Assembly: GCF_000374545.1 (NCBI RefSeq)
Contig: NZ_KB894588.1
Location: 100,911 to 164,910, forward strand
Reading direction: 5' to 3'
DNA: 64,000 nt
DNA from: Anaeromusa acidaminophila DSM 3853
GTDB lineage: Bacteria; Bacillota; Negativicutes; Anaeromusales; Anaeromusaceae
In this document: positions 18,169 through 25,190 of the stretch, one piece after another
Layout of the letters: each line of letters starts with the position of its first letter
How positions within the stretch are numbered: the first letter of the stretch is position 1
The notes under the pieces: model-generated
Databases searched by the model: none
What the model saw: the letters and a program-made list of their open reading frames with translations, nothing else
What the model was told of the DNA's origin: nothing
Translations under genes and position numbers: made by a program

Positions 18169-18781
18169 GGCTGCGCCTCCCTGTAGCAACATTGGAACCC
18201 GTCAAAAGGGCAGCACCGCATTCTTCCATGTCTCCCGCTAAGCGTTCTAAACGTTGGCAAAGCCAGGAATGACACAACAACGCCAAAACCGCTACGCAAA
18301 GCCCTGTTGCTGTCGCCACCAACGCTTCCCCAACGCCGCCAGTAATAGCCTGCATTTGTCCTGTTTTGACAGCCAACACCTGAAAGGACTGAATCATCCC
18401 CACCACGGTTCCCAAAAGGCCCAGGAGCGGCGCTAATGTGACAATGGTCTCCAAATAGCTTAAGTGTTCCCGAAACCGTCCCATTACCGTCGCCGCCGCA
18501 TTCTCAAACATTTGCAACTGCACCGACGCCTCTAAGCCACGCCAGCTATATGCATCCTGCAGCAGCTTAGAAAAGGCTCCCGCCGTTGCCGGCGGTTCAA
18601 TCCATCGGCCCTCTTGCAGCGAACTCAAAAATTCCGCCTTCCCGCCTCGAAAACTCTCCGCCTCTTTATAGTTCCAATGCCGCTCCAAAGTCACTGCCAC
18701 CACCAAAATCGAGCAAAAAATCAACGGATACATAACCACGCCACCCGCTTGAAATAACTGCCAGATCCGCTCTAAATCCAT
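18155..18781 (-). CDS. exbB: ExbB/MotA/TolQ family proton channel protein
   Basis: 208 residues with three membrane spans. The conserved channel region reads LETIVTLAPLLGLLGTVVGMIQSFQ and later GGVGEALVATATGLCVAVLALLCHSWL, typical of ExbB. Together with ExbD it makes the proton-driven motor for TonB. AAAGGAG lies just before the ATG at 18781. A terminator-like hairpin lies between cbiZ and this gene, so its level may be lower than that of cbiZ. Confidence 0.92.
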   Translation of the reverse strand: MDLERIWQLFQAGGVVMYPLIFCSILVVAVTLERHWNYKEAESFRGGKAEFLSSLQEGRWIEPPATAGAFSKLLQDAYSWRGLEASVQLQMFENAAATVMGRFREHLSYLETIVTLAPLLGLLGTVVGMIQSFQVLAVKTGQMQAITGGVGEALVATATGLCVAVLALLCHSWLCQRLERLAGDMEECGAALLTGSNVATGRRSRETA

Positions 18782-18850
18782 CTTTCAAACTCCTTTCACG
18801 ATCACTTCCGCTTTATACGGTTTATTCTCAATTGGCCGCAGCCTGTCTTT

Positions 18851-18894
18851 GAAAAAGAAAGCCCCTACCCCTGGGGCCGCCGTTAAATAACGGC
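18851..18894 (-). terminator. Intercistronic double hairpin with U-rich tail between cbiZ and exbB
   Basis: On the minus strand GCCGTTA-TT-TAACGGC (18879-18894) is followed at once by GCCCC-loop-GGGGC (18861-18877) and then TTTCTTTTT (18851-18860). This has the form of a rho-independent terminator inside the operon, 40-90 bases after the cbiZ stop. The downstream stem is only 5 pairs, so partial termination (attenuation) is more likely than a full stop. There is no other obvious promoter before exbB. Confidence 0.5.
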
Positions 18895-18941
18895 TTATAG
18901 TGAGCAATGAAATATCTATCCTAAAATTCCTCCTAGGAACT

Positions 18942-19703
18942 TCAAGATCGTAAAGAATGAGTCTTTCTTGCAAATCTCGGTGCAATCTCTTGCAAGCCTT
19001 CTTCTTTAAACAAGGCGTCCTTTACACCGGATTTTACTGCATCCGCCAACATTTCCCCTAGTTTCGATTGCGTACCGACATCCTTGCATACCAATCCTTC
19101 TAAATGGCTTACAAGAATTACCCCATCCGTGCCGGTGCCAGTTGCCTGAAGCAAACTATGAGGGCTGTATACCCTTAAATCCTGCAAGGCTGCGGTTTTC
19201 GCTTCCGTAGCTGTAATCAGGGCTTTCGCTAAAGCTCCCGGGGATAAGTTTGCTTCTATAAGCAGCATGATATTGATAGTTCCTGAAATAGGAACGTATT
19301 TTCCATGATGTTCCCAGTAAAGCGCATCATCCCCGGCTCGGGCGGCATTATGCTTCACCCCAGCCGTCACAATGGCTTCCACTGTAATTCCTTCATAAAA
19401 ACGTCGTTGGTAGGACATGAATTCCATATGGGCTGTCGTTAAAAGACCGCTTGTTTCATCTTTTTCTAAACCTTCCCTCATAGCAATAGCTGCTAAGTAT
19501 CCTTCTAAGCCGCCGCCAGGCAGTGCCGCCTCACTTTCAACATAAAAAGTCAAGCGATGATTAAATATTGCCGATACCTCGCGAATCCCGCCGTTGTACG
19601 GAGAGGTACTTAAAGCAATGCGTCGCTGTGAAAAACGGCAAATCAGCAAATCTTCCTTAATCTGCAAAACACCTCCTGCAGAAAGCAGGCGAGTTTGCTC
19701 CAT
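18942..19703 (-). CDS. cbiZ: Adenosylcobinamide amidohydrolase CbiZ
   Basis: About 253 residues. Recognised from LSTSPYNGGI near the N-terminus, FYVESEAALPGGG, TAAHMEFMSYQRRFYEGITVEAIVTAGVKHNAARAGD and SGTINIMLLIEANLSPGALAKALITATEAK, which are CbiZ family segments. CbiZ removes the aminopropanol side chain of adenosylcobinamide or of foreign cobamides so that the cell can rebuild its preferred cobamide. The ATG at 19703 has AAAGG upstream; longer in-frame starts read back into the riboswitch terminator and are rejected. It is the first gene behind riboswitch 1 and its terminator. Confidence 0.88.
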   Translation of the reverse strand: MEQTRLLSAGGVLQIKEDLLICRFSQRRIALSTSPYNGGIREVSAIFNHRLTFYVESEAALPGGGLEGYLAAIAMREGLEKDETSGLLTTAHMEFMSYQRRFYEGITVEAIVTAGVKHNAARAGDDALYWEHHGKYVPISGTINIMLLIEANLSPGALAKALITATEAKTAALQDLRVYSPHSLLQATGTGTDGVILVSHLEGLVCKDVGTQSKLGEMLADAVKSGVKDALFKEEGLQEIAPRFARKTHSLRS

Positions 19704-19740
19704 ATAAATCCAACCTTTCTGCCAGCCAGGCGCTAGCGCC

Positions 19741-19782
19741 AATAAAAATAGACTACCCCGTCTACAATAGACGGGATAGTCT
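19741..19782 (-). terminator. Riboswitch-controlled terminator before cbiZ
   Basis: Minus strand: GACTAtcCCGTCTA, loop TTG, TAGACGGggTAGTC (19751-19781) followed by TATTTTTATT. It sits between the cobalamin aptamer and the cbiZ start, the position of an expression platform, so binding of cobalamin should end transcription here. Confidence 0.88.
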
Positions 19783-19849
19783 GAATTGCCAAACAATGCT
19801 TACTTTGCTAAAGCACGCCTGCCAAATCCCCTCCCCATCGTTCGTAGGT

Positions 19850-20022
19850 CAAATGGTGATTGTCAAACAGGCAGTTCTCCTGGCTCTGGATCTTTGCTCA
19901 TTCAAACCTTCCCAAGGCTTTCGCCCCAGTGGCATTTCTTGAATTCGCTCCCCATTACAGTGGCGGGACCGCGCCGGTATTGCACCGGACTTCCCTATTA
20001 AGCCCTTACGGGCACCTGTTCC
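19850..20022 (-). promoter_or_regulatory. Cobalamin riboswitch 1 (cbiZ-exbBD-tonB-chelatase-transporter operon)
   Basis: Minus strand shows all marks of the class: GGTGCCCGTAAGGGC, AATAGGGAAGTCCGGTG, the GCGGTCCCGCCACTGTAA stretch, AATGCCACTGGGG, and the B12-box-like GAGCCAGGAGAACTGCCTG, closed by CACC. It senses adenosylcobalamin or a related cobamide and controls the terminator at 19741-19782. Its 5' edge lies only about 38 bases after the cbiK stop with no terminator between, so transcripts from riboswitch 2 could run into it. Confidence 0.95.
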
Positions 20023-20059
20023 GCTTCTTTATTGAGTTTTCTTAACACTCTATCTGACA

Positions 20060-20977
20060 TTAGTGTTGCGGCTGATACAAGCCTCGAATTGCATCACGAA
20101 CATGATTCACATAAATAGAACGATACGCCGCATTTTCTCCTAGCCCTTTCAGAACCGTTTCTACTTGGAAACCTTCTTTTTGCAGACGGTTTTTCCAAGA
20201 ATCCGGCTCACTGCCAGCCATATCATTATTTGCATGATCGCCAGCCACCAGCATAAACGGCATCAAGGTCACCTTCTGAATTTGGTTCTTTTTCAGTTCC
20301 GCCAACGCATCCTCAAAGTTAGGATGGTCAGTTTCTTCCACTACTCCCATATAAGCTTTATTGCCTCTCTCTTGCAAAATGCTCTGCATTTTTGCATAGG
20401 CCGGATTCGGCTGATGCGGCGAACCATGGCCCATGAAGAGAACCGCTTCCCCGTTTCCTAATTTAGGCATTTGTTTTTCAACCGCTGCGGCCAAAGCCTT
20501 GAAATCATCTGGCATGCCTTGCTGTCCGTCAAACATCAAAACTGGCCGTCCTACTGCAATGCTTGCAAAGGAATTATCAGCCCAAGCCTGACGATATGCA
20601 TTCAGAATCTTCTTTTCATATTCCTCGCCCGGAGTCAGATGCAATGGCTGAATGACCACTTCTTGATAGCCTTCCGCCTTCAACTTTGCCAAGGCTTGCT
20701 CCAATGTATCCACTTGAATTTTTTCTTCCGCCGCCATCTTTGCAATTACTTTCCGAGCCGTAAAGGCGCGGCGCACTTCGTAATCTGGAAAAGCCGCCCG
20801 AATATCATTTTCCGCAGTTTCAATGCAAGCCTTGCGAGCATCTGGAAACGTAGTGCCGAAACTGGTAACTACAATGGCTTTTTTCGTTTGCGCGGCTGAA
20901 GCCCCTCCTCCAATACCAACCGAAAGCAAACATACGGCGCACATGGCGAACAGTCCTTTTTTCATCCACTTATTCAT
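20060..20977 (-). CDS. cbiK: Secreted sirohydrochlorin cobaltochelatase, CbiK type
   Basis: 305 residues. A signal peptide (KKGLFAMCAVCLLSVGIGGGASAA) is followed by a full CbiK domain: IVVTSFGTTFPDARKACIE, IQPLHLTPGEEYEKK, VLFMGHGSPHQPN and LMPFMLVAGDHANNDMAG, the last two carrying the two catalytic histidines. CbiK inserts cobalt into sirohydrochlorin in the anaerobic B12 route. Export is unusual, but Desulfovibrio has a comparable periplasmic CbiK (CbiKP) that also binds haem. Here it lies behind riboswitch 2 and before the TonB operon, which suggests a job in the periplasm with an imported ligand. GGAGTGG precedes the ATG. Confidence 0.9.
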   Translation of the reverse strand: MNKWMKKGLFAMCAVCLLSVGIGGGASAAQTKKAIVVTSFGTTFPDARKACIETAENDIRAAFPDYEVRRAFTARKVIAKMAAEEKIQVDTLEQALAKLKAEGYQEVVIQPLHLTPGEEYEKKILNAYRQAWADNSFASIAVGRPVLMFDGQQGMPDDFKALAAAVEKQMPKLGNGEAVLFMGHGSPHQPNPAYAKMQSILQERGNKAYMGVVEETDHPNFEDALAELKKNQIQKVTLMPFMLVAGDHANNDMAGSEPDSWKNRLQKEGFQVETVLKGLGENAAYRSIYVNHVRDAIRGLYQPQH

Positions 20978-21014
20978 TCAATTCCACTCCTTATTCTTTT
21001 TCATACCTTTAGCT

Positions 21015-21050
21015 GTAACAATAAAATCCCAACGCCTACGCGTTGGGATT
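21015..21050 (-). terminator. Riboswitch-controlled terminator before cbiK
   Basis: Minus strand: AATCCCAACGC, loop GTAG, GCGTTGGGATT (21025-21050; 11 perfect pairs) followed by TTATTGTT. Placed between riboswitch 2 and the cbiK ribosome site, so it is the likely expression platform. Confidence 0.88.
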
Positions 21051-21099
21051 ACATAGCAAACAGCCTTGTTGCCTGAATCTCCATCCCCATCCGTCGTAG

Positions 21100-21274
21100 G
21101 TATAGCGGTGATTGTCAAACAGGCAGTTCTCCTGGCTCTGGATCGTCGCTCGCCCAAACCTTCCCAAGGCTTTCGCCCCAGTGGCATTTCTTGGATTTGC
21201 TCCCCATTACAGTGGCGGGACCGCGCCGGTATTGCACCGAACTTCCCTATTAAGCCCTTGCGGGCACCTGTTCC
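21100..21274 (-). promoter_or_regulatory. Cobalamin riboswitch 2 (cbiK)
   Basis: Minus strand repeats riboswitch 1 almost base for base: GGTGCCCGCAAGGGC, AATAGGGAAGTTCGGTG, GCGGTCCCGCCACTGTAA, AATGCCACTGGGG and GAGCCAGGAGAACTGCCTG. Followed by the terminator at 21015-21050. High identity to riboswitch 1 suggests a recent duplication of the control element. Confidence 0.95.
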
Positions 21275-21298
21275 ATACATATTCAGTTGTTATTGTTA

Positions 21299-21327
21299 AC
21301 TTTAGCAAAGGCTCTAACAAAAGTCAA
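21299..21327 (-). promoter_or_regulatory. Promoter for the riboswitch 2-cbiK transcript
   Basis: Minus strand TTGACT (-35, 21322-21327), 17-base spacer, TAAAGT (-10, 21299-21304), placed about 25 bases before the aptamer. The -35 also overlaps a short hairpin (AAAAGcCAAC-TT-GTTGaCTTTT-like) that may end the porin transcript. Confidence 0.55.
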
Positions 21328-21439
21328 CCAAGTTGGCTTTTGCTTTTTCGGAAATTTAGGAATAGCGCAAAATTATTTCTTACTACTTCTCGCTCAGACT
21401 ATAAAATCACTCGAAGCTTTTCTGTTTTGCTTTTCTTTT

Positions 21440-22405
21440 TTAAATACTATGAGTAAAAGCGGCTTCTAGCTTTGTGTTTTTCAAACCGCTATCCACTTCC
21501 TTTTGATCTTTATAGACCAATTCCAGTGAATTATCTTTGTTTAATTGATGTTTAACGCCATAATAAAAACCCTTGTTGTTGTTATCAAAATCGCTTTGTT
21601 TTCCCATATCGCCATTCGTTTCTACTTTAAACGCAGTAATATACATTGATGTTTTATCATCAAAGCCATAATTCCAAGTTACCGCATAGGCGCGATTGTC
21701 TTCGCTGCGATTGGACTGCGTATATTCTGCCGTCCAGGTATGCTTGCCTTGCTGATAATTTCCATCCAGCGCCCAATGGTTCGTATTTCCATTGACTCGA
21801 TCTTGATATCGACCTAACGTCATCCCCCACTGCAACTGCTTGTTGGGATGAAAGCCAGTCCGAATCGCATAAATCCGGTTGTCTTCATCTCCGGCATTAT
21901 CTTCTTGCACAAAGGCTGCGTTGATATCCAATCCCGCTGCTGCCCCATTTACAGTCACCCCGTCTACAAAAGCCCGTTTCCCAATATTGGACTCTGAGCG
22001 GCTGTAAAGAAGCGACATCGCGCCAATAGTCAAATCTTGACGCCCAAGTTTAAATGCCAACTCTCCTGCTTGTTTTATCACTCCAAACTGATCAAGGGTC
22101 ATTACCGTTTTTTTATTTCCATATACCGCACTATCTGTATTGTAGTCCGCCAAGGTCGGATTCGTAGCATATTGCGCTCCCAAGCGAGTGAATACAGACC
22201 AGCCGCTCCCCAGCGCGGCTTCTCCTGTTAAGCGTAACGAGCTCATGGTACCAGAAGTATTTGCTTCTCCGGCCTTCGTATCTTTCTCATATTTTACCGT
22301 CACGTCGCCGCTGAATTTAACCCCAGTCTCCGCCTCCGCAGCAAATGCCGCTGAGGAAGCAGAAAATACAAGGCCCGTTATGGCCATAAGTACCGCTTTT
22401 TTCAT
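21440..22405 (-). CDS. Outer membrane porin with cobalamin riboswitch control
   Basis: 321 residues. Signal peptide (LMAITGLVFSASSAAFA), then a beta-barrel pattern of alternating strands (VKFSGDVTVKYEKD, SLRLTGEAALGSGWSVFTRLGAQY, FKLGRQDLTIGAMSLLYSRS, KHTWTAEYTQSNRS, AAFTHSI end). No SLH domain is seen, so it is not the usual OmpM-type attached porin of Negativicutes. Good ribosome site (AAAGGAGG) before the ATG. The long leader carries a cobalamin riboswitch and two terminators, so this pore is made when cobamide is scarce, which suggests it admits a corrinoid precursor or a cobalt complex; the cargo is inference. Confidence 0.82.
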   Translation of the reverse strand: MKKAVLMAITGLVFSASSAAFAAEAETGVKFSGDVTVKYEKDTKAGEANTSGTMSSLRLTGEAALGSGWSVFTRLGAQYATNPTLADYNTDSAVYGNKKTVMTLDQFGVIKQAGELAFKLGRQDLTIGAMSLLYSRSESNIGKRAFVDGVTVNGAAAGLDINAAFVQEDNAGDEDNRIYAIRTGFHPNKQLQWGMTLGRYQDRVNGNTNHWALDGNYQQGKHTWTAEYTQSNRSEDNRAYAVTWNYGFDDKTSMYITAFKVETNGDMGKQSDFDNNNKGFYYGVKHQLNKDNSLELVYKDQKEVDSGLKNTKLEAAFTHSI

Positions 22406-22482
22406 TAAAATTCTTTCCTCCTTTTACTATTTTCTTAATCCTCTTTACTGTTTTTCTCTTCCTCCTTTTCATTTGAGTCCAT

Positions 22483-22512
22483 AAAGAAAACCCTTTTGCA
22501 ACAGCAAAAGGG
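22483..22512 (-). terminator. Second terminator in the porin leader
   Basis: Minus strand CCCTTTTGC, loop TGTT, GCAAAAGGG (22491-22512) then TTTTCTTT. It lies downstream of another complete terminator in the same leader, so the porin has two in series. Confidence 0.8.
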
Positions 22513-22537
22513 CGTCGTTTCGCAGATAAATTTTACA

Positions 22538-22574
22538 TAAAATAAAATAAGACTGACCTAGAATGGTCAGTCTT
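22538..22574 (-). terminator. First terminator in the porin leader
   Basis: Minus strand AAGACTGACC, loop ATTCTA, GGTCAGTCTT (22549-22574; 10 perfect pairs) then ATTTTATTTTA. Directly follows riboswitch 3 and is its probable expression platform. Confidence 0.85.
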
Positions 22575-22619
22575 ACTATGTAAAATCGTCTCACGAAATC
22601 CCCTTCCTGTCGCTCGCAG

Positions 22620-22796
22620 GTATAGCGGTGATTGTTGGTTAGGCAGTTCTCCTGGCTCTGGATCATCGCGGCTTCAAACCTTCCCGGAACCATTCTTCCA
22701 GTGGCATCTTTTGAAGCAACTCTCCCATTACAGTGGCGGGACCGCGCCGGCATTGCACCGGACTTCCCTATTAAGCCCTTGCGGGCACCTAAACCC
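22620..22796 (-). promoter_or_regulatory. Cobalamin riboswitch 3 (porin)
   Basis: Minus strand has GGTGCCCGCAAGGGC, AATAGGGAAGTCCGGTG, GCGGTCCCGCCACTGTAA, ATGCCACTGGAAG and GAGCCAGGAGAACTGCC in the standard order. The peripheral arms differ more from riboswitches 1 and 2 than those two differ from each other. Confidence 0.95.
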
Positions 22797-22825
22797 TCTT
22801 TATGCGGTTTTCTTTACTAATTTAA

Positions 22826-22853
22826 ATACTAGCAGTTTTGTTCTTTTTGTCAA
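22826..22853 (-). promoter_or_regulatory. Promoter for the riboswitch 3-porin transcript
   Basis: Minus strand TTGACA (22848-22853), 16-base spacer, TAGTAT (22826-22831), about 30 bases before the aptamer. A near-consensus vegetative promoter. Confidence 0.65.
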
Positions 22854-22897
22854 GCCGTTTTTCATCGTACAGCCAACTTCTTCCGTCTGCGCATTTC

Positions 22898-23467
22898 TTA
22901 TTTAGCGCCAATTCCTAATTGATCTTTGTATTTCCGCATGCCTTCAATGCAGCATTGCATAACCGTATTCGCCTCCAGATTCAACAGGGCAAAGCCTTTA
23001 TTGATAACCTCCCGGTTGCATTTAGCGGCAAAGCTTTTATCCTTGAATTTTTTCTTTAGACTTTTCACTTCCATGTCCTCAATACCCATAGGACGCATCA
23101 AAGCGGCAGCCATAATAATGCCAGTCAGTTCATCTACAGTAAACAAGCTTTTTTCCAAATTGGTAAGAGGCTCGCATTCCTCTGTGCAAAGGCCATAGCC
23201 ATGAGAAAGAATGGCCCTGATGTCGTCCTCTTCCACATCTTCGCCACTCAGAAGCTCCCGCACATGCTGGCAGTGCTCGTCCGGATATTTTTCATAGTCA
23301 ACATCATGCAAATAGCCGATAGCCGCCCAATGAGCCGCATCCTCTTGAAAATACTCCCCCATGGCCTCCATCACCGCGCTCACAGCCTGAGCGTGCAATA
23401 GTAAGTGTTTTTCCGTAACATGTTTCTTTAAAATGCCTTGCGCTTTTTCCAAGGTTAACTTTTCCAT
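22898..23467 (-). CDS. HD-domain hydrolase-like protein
   Basis: About 189 residues. HD superfamily features: LHAQAVSAVMEAMGEYF, AIGYLHDVDYEKYPDEH (the paired His-Asp), ILSHGYG and FTVDELTGIIMAAALM. Such proteins hydrolyse phosphate esters or nucleotides in a metal-dependent way; the substrate here is unknown. The ATG at 23467 is chosen because GGAGG lies 8 bases upstream; the ATG at 23482 lies before that site. The gene stands alone between the porin promoter and the peptide/nickel transporter operon. Confidence 0.78.
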   Translation of the reverse strand: MEKLTLEKAQGILKKHVTEKHLLLHAQAVSAVMEAMGEYFQEDAAHWAAIGYLHDVDYEKYPDEHCQHVRELLSGEDVEEDDIRAILSHGYGLCTEECEPLTNLEKSLFTVDELTGIIMAAALMRPMGIEDMEVKSLKKKFKDKSFAAKCNREVINKGFALLNLEANTVMQCCIEGMRKYKDQLGIGAK

Positions 23468-23581
23468 TTCCGCCGCCTCCATACAACAATATCTTGCATT
23501 CTAGTTCTTCCTACGATTACAACATTCATTATACCTCGTCTCTAGCCTACATAAAAGCGGCGCGACAAATTCTATGCGACC

Positions 23582-24391
23582 TTACCTTGACAAAGCTCTT
23601 CGATCCTTCGGATGTGTCACCGGAGCCGCCGCCAGCAGCTTTTGCGTATACGGATGTTTTCCTTGCGCTAACTGATGCGCAGGCAAAACTTCTACCAGTC
23701 TGCCTTCTTGCATAATGCCGACGCGGTCTGCTACGTGGGGCAGCATGGCTAGATTATGCGTAATGAAAAGATAGGTTAAATCCATCTGCTGCCGCACTTG
23801 ATGCAACAAGCCAAGGATTTGATTCTGCAGCGTCACATCCAAACTCGACGTAGCCTCGTCAAATACAACCAGCCTTGGCTGCGGCAAAAGAGCCCTAGCC
23901 AAAGCGACTCGCTGGCACTCCCCCCCGGAAAGTTCTCCTGGATACCGCTCCAAAACTTTAGCGGACAAGCCGCAGCATTCCAGCATATTACTGATCCGCT
24001 TCGTTATGCGAGCTTCATTTTCCTCCAAGGCAAAAGACCGCACTGGTTCCGCTAGAATTTCGCCTACCTGCATACGGGGATTCATGGAAGAATAAGCGTC
24101 TTGAAACACCATCTGCACTTGACGCCGATAGTTTTTTTGCGTCCTCCCCTTTAGCGTGGAAATATCCTCACCACCAAAAAGAATTTTACCTGATGCCAGC
24201 GGCTCCAACAATAAGATCGCTCTAGCCAGCGTACTTTTCCCGCTGCCGCTTTCGCCAGCCAACGCCAAGCGCTCCCCTTCGGCAATCTGCAAGGATACCT
24301 TTTCTACGGCCTTCACTTCTTTATGCCCGGCCAGCCAATGCGAATGCAACCGATAACGGCAGCAAACGTTTTCAACTACAAGAAGACTCAT
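23582..24391 (-). CDS. Peptide/nickel ABC importer, second ATP-binding protein (DppF/NikE type)
   Basis: About 269 residues. Walker A GESGSGKST, signature LSGGECQRV, Walker B LVVFDEATSSLD, and the C-terminal HPYTQKLLAA of oligopeptide-type ATPases. It pairs with the preceding ATPase gene, which it overlaps by 20 bases, to drive the importer. The internal ATG at 24391 is favoured over the start at 24406. It is the last gene of the five-gene operon. Confidence 0.88.
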   Translation of the reverse strand: MSLLVVENVCCRYRLHSHWLAGHKEVKAVEKVSLQIAEGERLALAGESGSGKSTLARAILLLEPLASGKILFGGEDISTLKGRTQKNYRRQVQMVFQDAYSSMNPRMQVGEILAEPVRSFALEENEARITKRISNMLECCGLSAKVLERYPGELSGGECQRVALARALLPQPRLVVFDEATSSLDVTLQNQILGLLHQVRQQMDLTYLFITHNLAMLPHVADRVGIMQEGRLVEVLPAHQLAQGKHPYTQKLLAAAPVTHPKDRRALSR

Positions 24392-25190
24392 GCGCCGCCT
24401 CCTCAATCAATTCGAAGCGGCTGGCCGCCAACAAGCGCTTCGTATAGGCCTCCTGAGGCGCATCAAAAATTCCCATACAGCTTCCCTGTTCTACCACGCG
24501 CCCCTCCCGCATGACCGCCACCTGATCCGCCAGCTCTGCAATCACGCCCATATCATGAGAGACTAAAAGCACTGAGCTTCCTCCCTCTTGCTGCAAGCGG
24601 CGCAATTCTTCGATAATCTGCGCTTGCAAGGTCACATCCAAGGCGGTAGTCGGCTCATCGGCGATGATCAAGGGAGGCTCCAGCGCCACAGCCATAGCAA
24701 TCAGCACTCTCTGCCGCTGACCGCCTGACAATTGGTGCGGAAAGCGATAGTACAGCTCTTCCGGCTTTGTAACGCCCGCGCGAAGCAGGGCTTGTCTCGC
24801 CCCGGCTCCAGCCTCTCGACGCGACAGCTTCCGGTGCACTCGAAAAAGCTCCGCTACCTGCCAGCCTACAGGCAATACCGGATTCAGCGAGGCCAGGGGA
24901 TCTTGAAAGACCATGCCGATCGCCGCACCGCGTAGCGCGCGCAGCTCCTCCGGCTTCAATGCGCATAAGTTTTTCCCTTGGAACCAGGCCTCTCCTTGAA
25001 CCTGCACATTATTGCGCCCCATACCGGCCAGCCCTAGCACCGCCTGCAGCGTCAACGACTTGCCGCTGCCGCTTTCTCCTACCAAGCCCAAGACTTCACC
25101 AGCAGGCACATCAAAGGTCACATCCCGAACTAAAGGCGCGCCATCAATAGAAACAGACACATGGCGCAAGGACAAACAAGATTCCTTCAT
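24372..25190 (-). CDS. Peptide/nickel ABC importer, first ATP-binding protein (DppD/NikD type)
   Basis: 272 residues. Walker A GESGSGKS, Q-loop VFQDPLASLNPVLPVGWQ, signature LSGGQRQRV, Walker B LIIADEPTTALDVT, switch LLVSHDMGV. Standard for the NikD/DppD subfamily. Its ATG overlaps the permease stop by 4 bases. Confidence 0.9.
   Translation of the reverse strand: MKESCLSLRHVSVSIDGAPLVRDVTFDVPAGEVLGLVGESGSGKSLTLQAVLGLAGMGRNNVQVQGEAWFQGKNLCALKPEELRALRGAAIGMVFQDPLASLNPVLPVGWQVAELFRVHRKLSRREAGAGARQALLRAGVTKPEELYYRFPHQLSGGQRQRVLIAMAVALEPPLIIADEPTTALDVTLQAQIIEELRRLQQEGGSSVLLVSHDMGVIAELADQVAVMREGRVVEQGSCMGIFDAPQEAYTKRLLAASRFELIEEAAHESSCS

Noticed and set aside
18785..18985. 66-codon open frame between cbiZ and exbB on the minus strand
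   Set aside because: It overlaps the conserved end of cbiZ, includes the terminator-like hairpins and has no family resemblance.
19737..19796. Longer CbiZ start at 19796
   Set aside because: It would place the first 31 codons across the riboswitch terminator; an ATG with a ribosome site follows at 19703.
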